Source: Hydractinia symbiolongicarpus
Lineage: Eukaryota > Cnidaria > Hydrozoa > Anthoathecata > Hydractiniidae
Length of the DNA: 64,000 nt
NCBI RefSeq assembly: GCF_029227915.1
Contig: NC_079875.1
Span: forward strand, 3,970,001-4,034,000
Direction of reading: 5' to 3'
Part shown: in pieces, positions 25,930 to 36,777 of the stretch
Layout: every line of letters starts with the position of its first letter
Numbering within the stretch: the stretch's first letter is position 1
Translations under genes and position numbers: made by a program
The notes under the pieces: generated by a model
Databases searched by the model: none
Told to the model about the DNA's origin: nothing
What the model saw: the letters and a program-made list of their open reading frames with translations, nothing else

Positions 25930-26150
25930 CTTCGAGACTATATTTCTCGAATTTACGTCTGGAAATAAAATTTAAACCAGAAAATTTGATTTTAACATAG
26001 TCGATTCACGTCGAAGCATGGAGGGGTCAAATGGTGCTTAGGGCGTAAACTAGCTATGCTATTTATGGCACGAGTACTCACTATTTTCCACTTTTCCTTT
26101 GCAAAGTGTTAAAAAAACTTGGAATACTTAGTGTTAAATCCTAAAAAAGT

Positions 26151-26316
<166 letters not shown>

Positions 26317-26337
26317 TATACGGGCATTATAATATAG
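26317..26337. repeat. 3' end of hairpin/CAGA repeat family
   Basis: The block ATACGGGCATTATAATATAG is shared with 27037-27058 and nearly so with 49699-49719. Confidence 0.75.
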
Positions 26338-26504
26338 ATAACGCTCTTTAATGTAAGGGGCGATAATTCGAGAGAGGTCGTTAAATCGAGCATATAACGT
26401 ATGTGTTTTTACTTCGGTGAGTAAATCAGGCGTTATTGAAATATAATTCCAGATGCTGATTCTCTTCGGGGAGTTCATCCTAACGGCTAACTCTTCCTCC
26501 GACT

Positions 26505-26790
26505 TATCGGTAAAAGAAGTCGGCAAAAACATCAGTCGGCAAAATAAAAAGCGGTAAAAATATTAGTCACTTGGAAAACTTTTTGCCAACTAAATTTTTG
26601 AAATTTGTCACTTTTTGCCAACTAAATTTTTGAAAAAGAAAAGGAAAAACGGTAAAAAGGTGGTTGGAAAAAAAAAGTCGGAAAAAAGTAAGGTCGAAGA
26701 AAAAATGTCGGCAAAAAAGTCAGTCAGCAAAACATATTAGTCACCCAGCCAAAATTTAGTCACTTTTTGCCGACTTTTTTTTACGGATAA
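26505..26790. mobile_element. Foldback MITE with ~27-bp terminal inverted repeats
   Basis: Left end TTATCGGTAAAAGAAGTCGG at 26505 and the complement of TTATCCGTAAAAAAAAGTCG ending at 26790 agree over about 27 bp with three mismatches. The interior repeats GTCGGCAAAAA and CTTTTTGCC several times, also in opposite orientations. No coding capacity. Target duplication unclear. Confidence 0.75.
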
Positions 26791-26947
26791 GGTATATTAC
26801 CGCCAGAGATGCGTACAGTATTGCTCTAACTTGCTTGCCGCTGCACAAGCCAATTCGCAGTTGGGTAACAACACCCTATTTAAAGTATGTCTGAGTGGGG
26901 TTATGTGGAAAAAATTAAAATTTTTAAGGCAAATAAACATTTATAAA

Positions 26948-27060
26948 AAGACTAGTCGTTAGCCTGTGGAAGAATCCACGGGTTCGCCCGTCGCAGCTAA
27001 GCTACCATTTTGCGTGACGGACGGACGGACAGACGTATACGGGCATTATAATATAGATTA
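26948..27060. repeat. Hairpin/CAGA repeat family, clean copy
   Basis: The best short example: GACTAGTCGTTAGC, hairpin CCTGTGGAAGAATCCACGGG, GCTAAGCTACCATTTTGCGT, a short GGAC/AGAC run, then ATACGGGCATTATAATATAG. It suggests the order start, hairpin, GCTAAGCTACC block, AGAC tract, end. Confidence 0.75.
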
Positions 27061-27419
27061 AGGAATTATTTTAGCTAGATGGCGTAATGACAGGCTGTTG
27101 CCCTTTAATCACATTTTTTTTAAGATATCGCACCCTAATAGGTTGAAGTATTTGCTTCACATTGATGTCCGACAGGCTTTACCTGCACTAAACGCTCGTT
27201 CTGCTGTCACTCACAATCAATTTTGGACTTTTTCGGACAAAAATTCAAACAGACTTTATTTCTTATTTTGATTTTCAAACACACACCAAAACCAAATTAA
27301 AACGTACGGCTATGTTAGGCGCTCCACCTGAAGTTCGACACCATTTACCTGAACTTAAGCACTCAGCCTGAAGCTTGACGCTCAATTAGGGTGGCTTAAG
27401 CCCGCGTTTTGTGTTTAAA

Positions 27420-27556
27420 AAAAAGGTCGTGCTACGGAAACACAAAATGCGATATATGAAGGAAGGGTGAACCCGTGGAAGAATGCACGAATACCGATCC
27501 GACAAATATTCGCAAAGTGAGGATTGCCGTGGATTTTTCCACTGACGACTAGTATA
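27420..27556. repeat. Hairpin/CAGA repeat family, degenerate inverted copy
   Basis: Contains GGAAACACAAAATGCGATAT, AACCCGTGGAAGAATGCACG and GCCGTGGATTTTTCCACTGACGACTAGT. Intronic. Confidence 0.5.
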
Positions 27557-27855
27557 TTCAAACTTTGTTTTCAATGCAAATGAGTTCATTTATAGGTTTG
27601 ACCAGTTTTATTTAGGCGGTAGTCAGGCTAACAATATATTAGGAATACAGGAACGTTGAAGGCTGAAATAAGAATTATTCTTTAAAAAAACATGTATGTT
27701 TATGATTGGTCATAATAATTGGCATAATTGGCCGGAATATGTACAACGGGAACAACCATGAGTTTTTTCACTGGCTATTTACTTGTGTAATTCTTTTATA
27801 AAAAACGTGCATCTACAGACAAACTAAAACTAGTTTAAGTACAAAAGTTGCTTAC

Positions 27856-27985
27856 CTTCTAGGACGGAGTAACATTTTGATTTTAGGCGCAACAACCTCT
27901 TTTGTGTTTTAGTAAATTTTTCTGGATACGATCCTTTCTTTAAATAATTTGTCAAATACTCAATTTCGTTTTTAAAGGCATCCAT
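27856..27985 (-). CDS. Ginger-type gene exon 1: start codon and YP-motif N-terminus
   Basis: ATG at 27985-27983 opens a 43-codon frame that includes YLKKGSYPEKFTKTQ and ends at a good donor (GAAG, then GTAAGC) in phase 1. The pattern YP, a run of basic residues, then a Tyr shortly before the next exon's FLYQTG matches the N-terminal region of Gypsy/Ginger1 integrases (the YPYY-type motif). I chose this ATG because it precedes the motif by a family-typical distance. The intron to exon 2 is about 1.9 kb and contains the CAGA microsatellite and other repeats. Confidence 0.7.
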
Positions 27986-28711
27986 ACTTTAGCTTTGAAT
28001 AAACTTTCACCGTTTTCTTATAAATTGAAAAAGACCTTCTTCTCTTTTCAACAAAAATAGTGATACCGCATGATAGTGGTTACTCCTCAGCTGTCCGATG
28101 ACGCACAAGTGTTACAGATCAACACAGGTCATGGAAGGCGTAAAGATTTACGTTTACGTGTAAAACGTGTGAAGGCTATTCATTCAAAAGGTGTAAGTTG
28201 AATTCATGCTCTTTCGTATGCAACATTTTGAAATACAAAGTTCAAAAACAACTAAGTCCGGCCTGAAGCGGCAAAACTAAGACTAATAAAAGGCGAAAAG
28301 AGGAATTATTAACAAAGGGTCCCGCTAAAAATATCTAATTTCGAAAGTTTTATAAGTTCAATACAAAAAAGGCGATAAGAACTAAAGTTTGCGCAATTAC
28401 CAAATGGCAAAACACAATATTCTTAATTTTGATTAAATGTCAGCTTACATGTTCTTTTTGTAGTCGTATAGGTACAAACGTGTAGATGGTTAAACCTAAA
28501 GTTAATCTCGGTGAAGTATTTCACGGATTCCAGATTTTAGTGACTTACATTGTAGCCAGGGAAGAGTGAAGTGAATTGACGAAAAACTAGATGATGAGAT
28601 ACCTTGGTGTGGACATCTGGTCATATACTAAAAAACAAATATTTTATCACTCTTAAATTTAAATCAGCGCCAAAGTATATTTACGCTAATTTTATCCGAC
28701 ACGGCTCTAAA
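27986..28711. other. Upstream of the Ginger-type start; no gene seen
   Basis: About 700 bp ahead of the presumed ATG on the minus strand. Any promoter, 5' leader or right terminus of the element should be in or beyond this stretch. I could not identify a terminal repeat. Confidence 0.4.
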
Positions 28712-29322
28712 CAGGGGCGGATCCAGACTTTTTCAAGACTTAGTCAAAACTGAGTCTTGAATTTAGCAGCTGTGGGCTAAATTTTAAGCTTTGCGGGTAC
28801 AAAAATCGCCGAAAAATTGTCTTCCGATTTATCTAGTTATTAATAAAATTGACCAAAAGAAATGCTAAGCTATAACAAAATCTCCTAAGAACATTTTTTA
28901 TAAGAATCAACTCTCCGTCTTACACGTCTTATTTTAGATAGATAAAACCACTAAAATTAACAGGGATTAACTACAATAAAGTGAGACAATTGTGAATATA
29001 TTTCATTATTTATAAACTCCTGCTGTTTCTGCCAATATCAGGCTTCATCAGCATGACTAGGTGAATCAAATGATCACACCAGCCATGGACAGCAAAATAA
29101 AACACAATAATAACAAAAACAATAAGAATATGGAAAGATCAGGATAATGAAAATGAAATATACATACATGTGATATGATACAAACACACCTCAACCCATG
29201 TATTTGTTCAGATATATTTGTTTATTCATACGGCTAAACTCAAGTTTCGTTGGAACTTTAAAAGAAGAATTAAGAAGGGCTTTTTACTGCTTTTTGCATG
29301 CTGAAATAGGAAAATGCAACTT

Positions 29323-29718
29323 TCAGTTAAGAAAGTTGCAACCTGGAAAAAGGGGAACGTAATGATTTGGCTTGAAGTCTACACCAGACTTAACAATATC
29401 TTCATAACAAAATAAATTTTTTAACTGATCTTCATCAGGTAAAATAGATGGGTGTGGCGATATACACTGTGTAAAGAAAGTTGTAACAAACTGTAACAAA
29501 CCGAATTGTGGGTAAAATGTGTTAATTTTTCTCTTTATTACTGTTGACAAGGCAAGTGTTGATAGAAAAGGAAACCATGTCTTGGGGGTACAGTTGTTGA
29601 TTGCTTCTGCTTTAACTGCCTCCTCAGGAGAAAGAGTCACAAACAATATGGGAAAGGGAAAATCTGAATAAACTTTTCTCAGATATAAAAATATTTGCCT
29701 TTTGGTTTTTAAATGCAA
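29323..29718 (-). CDS. Unrecognised open frame
   Basis: 131 codons ending in a TAA at its 3' end. The product includes FPILFVTLSPEEAVKAEAI, a Pro/Phe-rich middle and VDFKPNHYVPLFPGCNFLN at the C-terminus, which looks more protein-like than a random frame. No family recognised. It sits inside the candidate hAT element and could be its last exon. Confidence 0.3.
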   Translation of the reverse strand: MHLKTKRQIFLYLRKVYSDFPFPILFVTLSPEEAVKAEAINNCTPKTWFPFLSTLALSTVIKRKINTFYPQFGLLQFVTTFFTQCISPHPSILPDEDQLKNLFCYEDIVKSGVDFKPNHYVPLFPGCNFLN

Positions 29719-30589
29719 ATTGAAAACAAGGATGATTGGAATAAAAGGAAGGATGCAAGAAAAGTTCTATGGATGTCAGGATTCTCAAAACATCAACAAG
29801 AGAATTATCACCTATACCTATATCAACGATGCTGAGCTGTATAGACAGTCTCCTGATGGATTAGATCTAAAAATAATATATTTTACCATGACCTTTTACT
29901 CAACAAACTTTGTTTCTTAATAGTCATTCGAAGAGTTGTTTTTTTTCATCACCAACCTTACTTATCCAGATGTCAAGTTCTTGCTTCTAATAACAACACA
30001 ATATTAATTGAGAAAGAATTCCTCCGCAATGCTGAAAATTCTGTTCAAAGCTCATATTACAAAAACAATACACCTTTATGATAATTCAATTGTACATGCG
30101 TTCCTACGGCTCTCCATCGTTTTACAATATCGGAAAAAAGGAGGTAAAACTCGTGTTTTTATGAGAGTTTGTTAAGAACGAAAGCGTGTTTTCTCCAGTT
30201 TTTTAACTTCTGTCGTATCAATTTCTTTCAAATTTTTAGGAAACGTTAATAATAATAAGATACAACTTATGTGTACTTTTCATTAAAAACAAAACGTGGC
30301 AAGAAAAGTTATCACGAAAAAACGTGTTTTTTCCTTAATAAACTCTTATAAAAGTGTAATGTTTACCTCCTCTGATTGCAAAATAAGCTGCAATGGAGTG
30401 TTATTTTTTCCGAATTATCGTAAAGGTGTATTAGCCCTAGCTATTAGCTAATTAAATCTTTTTGTATTTGGTTTTAATAGTCTGTTGTATAAAGCTCTCC
30501 CCAACTAGCTTTTCGTAGCAGATATACTGAAAACCTTTAAATAAATGCAAGGTGTGTTGGAGAGTAAAAAACATACTTCTCACCTTAAA

Positions 30590-30918
30590 GCAATAATTCC
30601 TTTATCTTCACACCTCGCCTCAGATGGAAGGTATATATCTGGACCTAAATTCCGATGAAGACTTTTACCAACCAAGGGATAAATATCCCCAGACAACAAA
30701 AATGCTCGAGAATAAACACTTTCTAAAAGTTCTTTTTGCATTTTACGAACAGATTCAAAATTATCACACTTTAAATCAGTAAGCACCCGCGCCAACATAT
30801 CTGATGCAGCCATAATCAATAATAGTACGGAAAGAATCCAAGCCAAAAGGCGTGAGTCTTCGACTAATCCTGACGGATGGGAGTTAAAACTATAGCTTAA
30901 CAGGTTATTAGTAACCAC
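30590..30918 (-). CDS. Unrecognised open frame, possible exon
   Basis: The frame includes a hydrophobic stretch (LLAWILSVLLLIMAASDMLA) followed by FESVRKMQKELLESVYSRAF and LVGKSLHRNLGPDIYLP. It ends at a plausible donor (CTTTAAG then GTGAGA). No family recognised. It could pair with the frame at 29323-29718 in the same direction. Confidence 0.3.
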
Positions 30919-30990
30919 GCAGTACGGAACCTAAATTTCCTTCGCCGGCTGCGGGCCACATATTGTTGGACTACGCATAGAGTGTGAAAA

Positions 30991-31170
30991 TTACGTCACG
31001 ATTTTGACGTCACAGGCCCCTTAGGTGAGATGGGGAGGGTTGCGGGCCATAGCTATTTGATTTTTGACTGACTGAGTGACTGATTAGTCAAGATGAATCA
31101 GTCAAAATCTGTAAGCTATAATTTGCAACCCTCTCAGTCTATATGGTAGCGACGTCACAACTTTGACGTC
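30991..31170. repeat. ~180-bp imperfect palindrome with CRE-like sites
   Basis: Left arm 30991-31073 and right arm 31099-31170 are inverted copies. GGAGGGTTGCGGGCCATAGC pairs with the complement of GCTATAATTTGCAACCCTCT, and TTTTTGACTGA with TCAGTCAAAA. The outer parts carry TGACGTCA-like cores in ACGTCACGATTTTGACGTCA and GACGTCACAACTTTGACGTC. A third, diverged copy of the arm follows to about 31225. Probably a foldback MITE. Confidence 0.7.
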
Positions 31171-31539
31171 AACATCGCTATAGGCGAATTGGAGAGGGCT
31201 GTGAACCATGACTTTTCGCCGTAAAAAAATTACAATTTTTAACGCCCTCCGTTTGCAACGCCTGGATCGTCGACATCTTCGCTTGGCTAACATTTTTCGT
31301 CAAATTTACACTTAGTCACGCGACTTATCTGACTAACCCTGGATCCGCACCTGCTAAATATTTTTAATGAGACAAAGTTTTTTGACACCATGACATGTCT
31401 CCGGTGTAACAAGGTGCACGTTGTTATAAGTTTTTGTGTGGGATAAAGTTCCGTTCGTTTAGAAAGCAGAATTTTTAAAACGAACTTTATTGTTTTCTTT
31501 AATTTATTTTTTTGGACAATAAATGAAAACATCCGTTTT

Positions 31540-31709
31540 TTGCTAGCATTCTTGGACAGTACACACAGTTTTATATTTACAAATTTCACGTCTGGAATGC
31601 TTGTATTCTGTAATTTGTAACCGTTATGTTCTTTTACAAGTTCATATCTTACGTTATTAATCTTTACAAGAAACTGATGCAATAAAGCTAGGAGCCAAAC
31701 CAAAAACAC
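31540..31709 (-). pseudogene. Possible PAN/Apple-like domain fragment
   Basis: The frame begins FLVWLLALLHQFLV (hydrophobic, signal-like) and continues VRYELVKEHNGYKLQN and FVNIKLCVLSKNASK. The spacing is reminiscent of the N-terminal part of PAN domains, but the following Cys residues are lost and no ATG is in frame. Weakly supported. Confidence 0.2.
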
Positions 31710-33297
31710 TTTTGTCTATGATGAAACATCCAGGCAAGACTGCTCAATCGTGTTTTCACGACGCCTGCGTATAAACATCTCCTTCGCGGATGCAAAGCTT
31801 TCTTCCCAAAAACAGAAAGAAACTTCTTTTAATTCTTTCCTACGTGGCAAAGGCAATCTTGCGTTTATTTTATTAATTTTTTTTCTCCATTATCTCTCTC
31901 TTTATTGAAATTTCTACAATTTTGTTATGGAAGGAACAAGAAAATTGTGGTCTTAGATACTAAAAGAAGGAACTAACAGTAACGAGCAGTTTATAGAATA
32001 CCGTGTGATGACTAGTAAATATCGGAAAAAACCGGGAGAGAAATGAATATTTTTTCCCCCTGATTAAAACTTCTTATCCCAGGACATACTTTTCGTTTCT
32101 TTTCACAGTTGTAAATTTTTTAGCAAAAATTTCTGACATGTTGAATCGTATAAATAGCGAATATATTTGCACAGATATAAGAGAAAATTCTAAAGGTTAG
32201 ATTTTATACGGTAACTTAGATTAAATGATTAAGTGATTAAACAAAAGTCTGATTTCAATTTGAGGCACTATCCTAATTCAGCAAGCAAACACGTGAATTC
32301 TTTTCCCAAGTTAATGGCCAACAAGGCAGCAAGAAAGCAGCATTGAGCATCAGCGAAGAATTTGTGTTGCTTATTATGGAAAGTGTTAAATAGAGAATAA
32401 AAGTTTGGCCTACTGAAAATTATTTTTACATACATGCAATTGCAATTGTCACTTTTTTTCGGTATAAATACACAAAACATTTCAATCCAACTCAAAAATA
32501 TATGAGATTACAAAGTCTGATAGGGTGGGATTACAAAATGCGACATAAAAAAGATTACAGATTGCGATAGGTTTGGGAAAACAAAGTGAATGGATATTAG
32601 AAAGTGATACCCTACACCAGGATAACTTTAATCTTAAGTCGAAGGTTCTTAACGCCAGCTAATTCGACAAATTACCAAGTAAAGCATGACTTTTGTATTC
32701 TTTTGCTTCTGTCTATGGGTTTTACCATACCACGGCGTTTCGCTAGAATTTCATTCTTTGTTTTAGCTGGTGAGAATACGTTAATCAACGAATAAAAAGT
32801 TCAGATAGATTAATAAACGAAACACATTTTACGTTATCTGCATTTTTTGTCACCGTTGGAACAATGCGAAACAGAGTTTCAAAAAACGACAAAAAATGTG
32901 TGTCTGGGGAACGTAAACATATAAGTTAGCAGTAATAGGTAGTAATTTGTGTTTTGCAATTCGTACGTGCAATTCAAATCACATGTTTCTTGAAAAATAT
33001 ATCTTCTTATTTTGCTCGTTACATCATCATGGATGTATACCTTCTATACCTCCATGCCTCAGTCGAATACAAAGTCAGTAAATTCAATTTCCTCATAAAA
33101 TTATTTTATACTAATTGAATTTCCGCGCCCGAAGGCGTAGGAAATTCTTTAAAACCGTCGTTTTTTTCTTTTGGAGCATTTTTTGAGAAAAAATCGACCC
33201 TGGGATTTCACGTTGACGGACAGAGATGCAAACTTCGTACCCAAGCTCCTTAACTACTGGGAAGTTTAGTATTGACGCTTCAGGCCAAAATTGGTAT
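31710..33297. other. AT-rich, no gene supported
   Basis: Short open frames only, without splice-flanked coding appearance or family motifs. Confidence 0.4.
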
Positions 33298-33430
33298 TTG
33301 TTTTCGACAAAATTTGGCACAGTTAACAAAAAAAGTATGCTGAACATAATGGTGACATAATAATTTTGATTTTTGTCACCTAAATGTCATTTTAGGCCAA
33401 AATTGGTCCAAAAATTAGAACTACTTTATT
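33298..33430. repeat. Solo copy of the 129-bp minisatellite unit
   Basis: One unit (TTTTCGACAAAATTTGGCAC, AAAAAAAGTATGCTGAACAT, GTCATTTTAGGCCAAAATTG) that is tandemly repeated at 42199-42800. It is followed by a GC-rich palindromic GTGCGCGCCAGCGCAC. Confidence 0.9.
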
Positions 33431-34385
33431 GCGGAGAGTAGCGAAGTGCGCGCCAGCGCACGGAGCGTAGCGGAGCCTATTTCCTCATTATATAAGCCAA
33501 ATATAAGGAAAAAGAAGTACGATGGAGAGTATATAGCATTTCTATGCGATTTCGTCCCTATACATCCGAATTATAAAAATTCAAACAAAAAATCACAGTA
33601 ATCCAGCAATTTAATGTGGTCATTCTTTGGTACAGTTTATAGTAAGCGAGACAAGGTGTTTATCAAGGAGCAAAGCGATGGAGTGTTTGTTGTTTTTTAA
33701 AGATGGTGCCAAGCGGACGAACTGATATTTTCAAGAAAACGAAAGAGGGAAGTATGAATAGCTAGCTAGTATATCACTATTTTTTACATGTAATGAACCT
33801 CTTCTCACCCACACCTAACTAGCAAATAACTACCAACATATGTGGCAAAATAAGCTGGTATAACACTACCAAATTGGCTAGCTAGCAGCATAAACTAGGT
33901 AGTTAACCAGCACAAAACTGTTTTTCTCACTAGCTACTTATCTGACATAAAACTGGCTACTTGGCCGGCATAAAATTAGCTATATAGCTAGAATTAAATG
34001 ACCCTTAAGACATATTTTCTAGTCATACACATACTGCACAATGAGTTAATTATGCTCTGATTAGGAAAGTACCATCAAATATCTACAATTATCCACAAAA
34101 TATGTTGGTTCTAACAATTTTAGACAAAAAACTAAGAACCAAAAGTTTAGCCAAATCAGCAAAAGAACATTGGTATAGACATATATTCTTTTTAGCAGAA
34201 GAGCCTGGACTTTTTTTATAAATAAAAGAATAAATGCAACCTCCATAATGTGTTTTTTGCAACCTTGTCCCTAGTATTTATTTGAAAAATATAGTGAAAA
34301 TGGAAGGTTATGTAGAGCTATCACTATTTTTCACTTTTAGGTCATTTAACCCCTAAAAAGCTCCCTAACTAAAGCATAAAACATA
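33431..34385. other. AT-rich, no gene supported
   Basis: Contains several CTAGCTAG-type clusters around 33750-33990 (for example TAGCTAGCTAGT and GGCTAGCTAGCAGC) that look like simple-sequence degeneration. Confidence 0.4.
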
Positions 34386-34620
34386 ATTTAATTGCTATGG
34401 TTCTGAAGCAACAACACGAAAGCAAACAACAACAATGACAGATAATGTTAGAAGTATATTTCTCTTGTTTCATGTCATAACTACACTTGAGTTTGGGGAA
34501 AGGGGGGGGATGTCAGGCTTGGTATCAGGGGGGCCCAAACCAGATGCGCGTGTTTCCATCCTTACCCTTAATAAGACGTATCTCGTGGAAACGTCTGCGT
34601 ATCTCGTGGAAACGCTAACT

Positions 34621-34890
34621 CAGCAACTCGCTTGGAAATTGCCTATATCTGAGCGACTCACTTGGAAATCGCCTACACCTCAGCAACTCGCTTGGAAATT
34701 GCCTACATCTGAGCGACTCACTTGGAAATCGCCTACACCTCAGCAACTGGCTTGGAAATTGCCTACCTCTCCGCGACTCACTTGGAAATCGCCTACACCT
34801 CAGCAACTCGCTTGGAAATTGCCTACATCTCCGCGACTCACTTGGAAATCGCCTACACCTCAGCAACTCGCTTGGAAATTGCCTACTACC
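34621..34890. repeat. 60-bp minisatellite (4.5 units), copy 1
   Basis: Period exactly 60 bp, each unit two related 30-bp halves (CAGCAACTCGCTTGGAAATT and GAGCGACTCACTTGGAAATC). Preceded by two 24-bp repeats of GTATCTCGTGGAAACG. It lacks stops on both strands. Confidence 0.95.
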
Positions 34891-35400
34891 TGCTATGGCG
34901 TATCTCGTGGAAACGCACCTCATTTGTTAGGGAAACAAACGCATCTTCATCCCATTTGGCTGACGAAGGAAGCCCGACATCCCCACCAGCGCGGGTCAAC
35001 AGTGCCTCTACCTCTGGACAAAAAACTTGGCAATCGCAAGTAGCCAAATTTGGATCACCAAGAAAACCTTGAGGCAAGAGCACTGGTGTAAGCGAGCGCG
35101 CGTCTTTGATGCCAATTGATCCCTCCATCTTGCGTTGTAGATCGTTGCGTGTTGTAGTTCGTAGTATCGTTGCGTGTTATAGTTTGTTGTAGAAGACCCT
35201 CTGGGGCTACATCAATTGGTATCGTATGCACTCGTCATGTGTCGGATGATGGTCCGGTTATCAAGTTAACATAAGGGTTGTGGTTGATTGTAGAATTAGT
35301 TAATATGGTGACAGTTGTGGACATTGATGCCAGTACATGAAGTGATTGACGTACATAAAAGAAAAAGAAAAAATATATAATAACAGGGTGGGTGGGTGGG

Positions 35401-35749
35401 CAAACCAAACTATTAGCAAAATGTGATGATGGAAACTAGTTGACTTTAGCTGCTCCGAATTTATAGGTAGGCAAGGCAATCTTAGGGGCCTGGATCTACA
35501 ACAGTATTGGTTAGTTACCTTGAGGGCCCCTAGTGTTCATGCCTTGTGACCACCCTTTTCACTAGTCTACCATTCTAGATTTGAAATAACATTGAGTTTC
35601 TAAAGTATATCCTTCAATGATGCTAGTAGCCATCTTTGTTGACACTTGAATACTGAATGCAATCAAAGCCAAGCCTCTCAACAAGGTATAAGTACTTACT
35701 TCAGGAACCGCAATTAACATGTGGTGAACTGTTGGTCCACCACCATTTA
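35401..35749. repeat. Copy of the 40567-40915 segment
   Basis: 349 bp, one substitution seen (CTGGATC versus CTGTATC), offset 5166. Read on the minus strand it contains GGGPTVHHMLIAVPE followed by a GTAAGT donor, so it looks like part of an exon plus intron. Confidence 0.95.
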
Positions 35750-35979
35750 ATTGCTATGGTTCTGAAGCAACAACACGAAAGCAAACAACAACAATGACAG
35801 ATAATGTTAGAAGTATATTTCTCTTGTTTCATGTCATAACTACACTTGAGTTTGGGGAAAGGGGGGGGATGTCAGGCTTGGTATCAGGGGGGCCCAAACC
35901 AGATGCGCGTGTTTCCATCCTTACCCTTAATAAGACGTATCTCGTGGAAACGTCTGCGTATCTCGTGGAAACGCTAACT

Positions 35980-36249
35980 CAGCAACTCGCTTGGAAATTG
36001 CCTATATCTGAGCGACTCACTTGGAAATCGCCTACACCTCAGCAACTCGCTTGGAAATTGCCTACATCTGAGCGACTCACTTGGAAATCGCCTACACCTC
36101 AGCAACTGGCTTGGAAATTGCCTACCTCTCCGCGACTCACTTGGAAATCGCCTACACCTCAGCAACTCGCTTGGAAATTGCCTACATCTCCGCGACTCAC
36201 TTGGAAATCGCCTACACCTCAGCAACTCGCTTGGAAATTGCCTACTACC
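35980..36249. repeat. 60-bp minisatellite, copy 2
   Basis: Same array as 34621-34890, carried by the duplication. I saw no unit-number difference between the copies. Confidence 0.95.
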
Positions 36250-36650
36250 TGCTATGGCGTATCTCGTGGAAACGCACCTCATTTGTTAGGGAAACAAACG
36301 CATCTTCATCCCATTTGGCTGACGAAGGAAGCCCGACATCCCCAATTTACCCCAAACTGGATTTTTTAAAGAAGACAATTTTGCAATCCATCATGTTATT
36401 AGCTAACTTTCAAAATCTGATAATACACAACTTTAAATTGACAAATAATAACTACAATTGCTGTCAATAATACAAAATCAATGAATAAGGATTGTACTTT
36501 AATTTAGAGTTATAGCAGTAATAGCACTATCAATTGTTAGTGGCAAGAATAAACTTTGGATAATTTGGCGGAATCGGGTGAGGATGCTAGGCTGAAGAGA
36601 AGATATTGTCTCAAGCTCACGTGCGTGTTCCCAATAAATTCGCTCTTCTG

Positions 36651-36777
36651 CACTACATCCGGAGCTATTCTCCTAGTAGTGTTCGCTCTTCTCCACTACA
36701 TCCGGAGCTCTTCTCCTAGTAGTGTTTTCTGGCTTAACTAATCTCTCAATCACATCCGGAGCTCCTCTCCTGTGATT
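36651..36777. repeat. Three related hairpins with different stems
   Basis: Hairpins at 36651-36681 and 36694-36724 have CACTAC/GTAGTG outer stems. The third (36748-36777) has AATCACA/TGTGATT. All share ATCCGGAGCT and an inner GGAG/CTCC stem. Confidence 0.8.

Larger units (their letters stand above)
28712..31353. mobile_element. Candidate hAT-type element, ~2.6 kb
   Basis: The left end CAGGGGCGGATCCAG (28712-28726) and right end CTGGATCCGCACCTG (31339-31353) are inverted repeats over 15 bp with one mismatch, and match the CAGGGGCGGATCCAG terminus common in hAT transposons. The flanking 8-mers, GCTCTAAA and CTAAATAT, do not match, so this may be two unrelated ends. Two minus-strand open frames inside show no transposase motif I recognise. 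Confidence 0.4.
34386..36349. repeat. 600-bp direct duplication flanked by ATTTA
   Basis: 34386-34985 and 35745-36344 match throughout, offset 1359 bp, with 759 bp between. ATTTA precedes both copies and also follows the second (36345-36349). The repeat ends CATCCCCA. This resembles a small element with long terminal repeats and a 5-bp target duplication. But no tRNA-primer site follows copy 1, no polypurine tract precedes copy 2, and the repeat does not start TG. So a tandem or unequal-exchange origin is just as likely. The spacer's right half (35401-35749) is itself a copy of 40567-40915. Confidence 0.85.

Noticed and set aside
34391-36344. Intact LTR retrotransposon
   Set aside because: No tRNA-primer site after copy 1, no polypurine tract before copy 2, repeat does not begin TG, and no Gag or Pol between.
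34435-36470. 100-200-codon frames in the duplicated 600-bp segments
   Set aside because: They are translations of the 60-bp minisatellite, open on both strands, and change at the duplication boundary.
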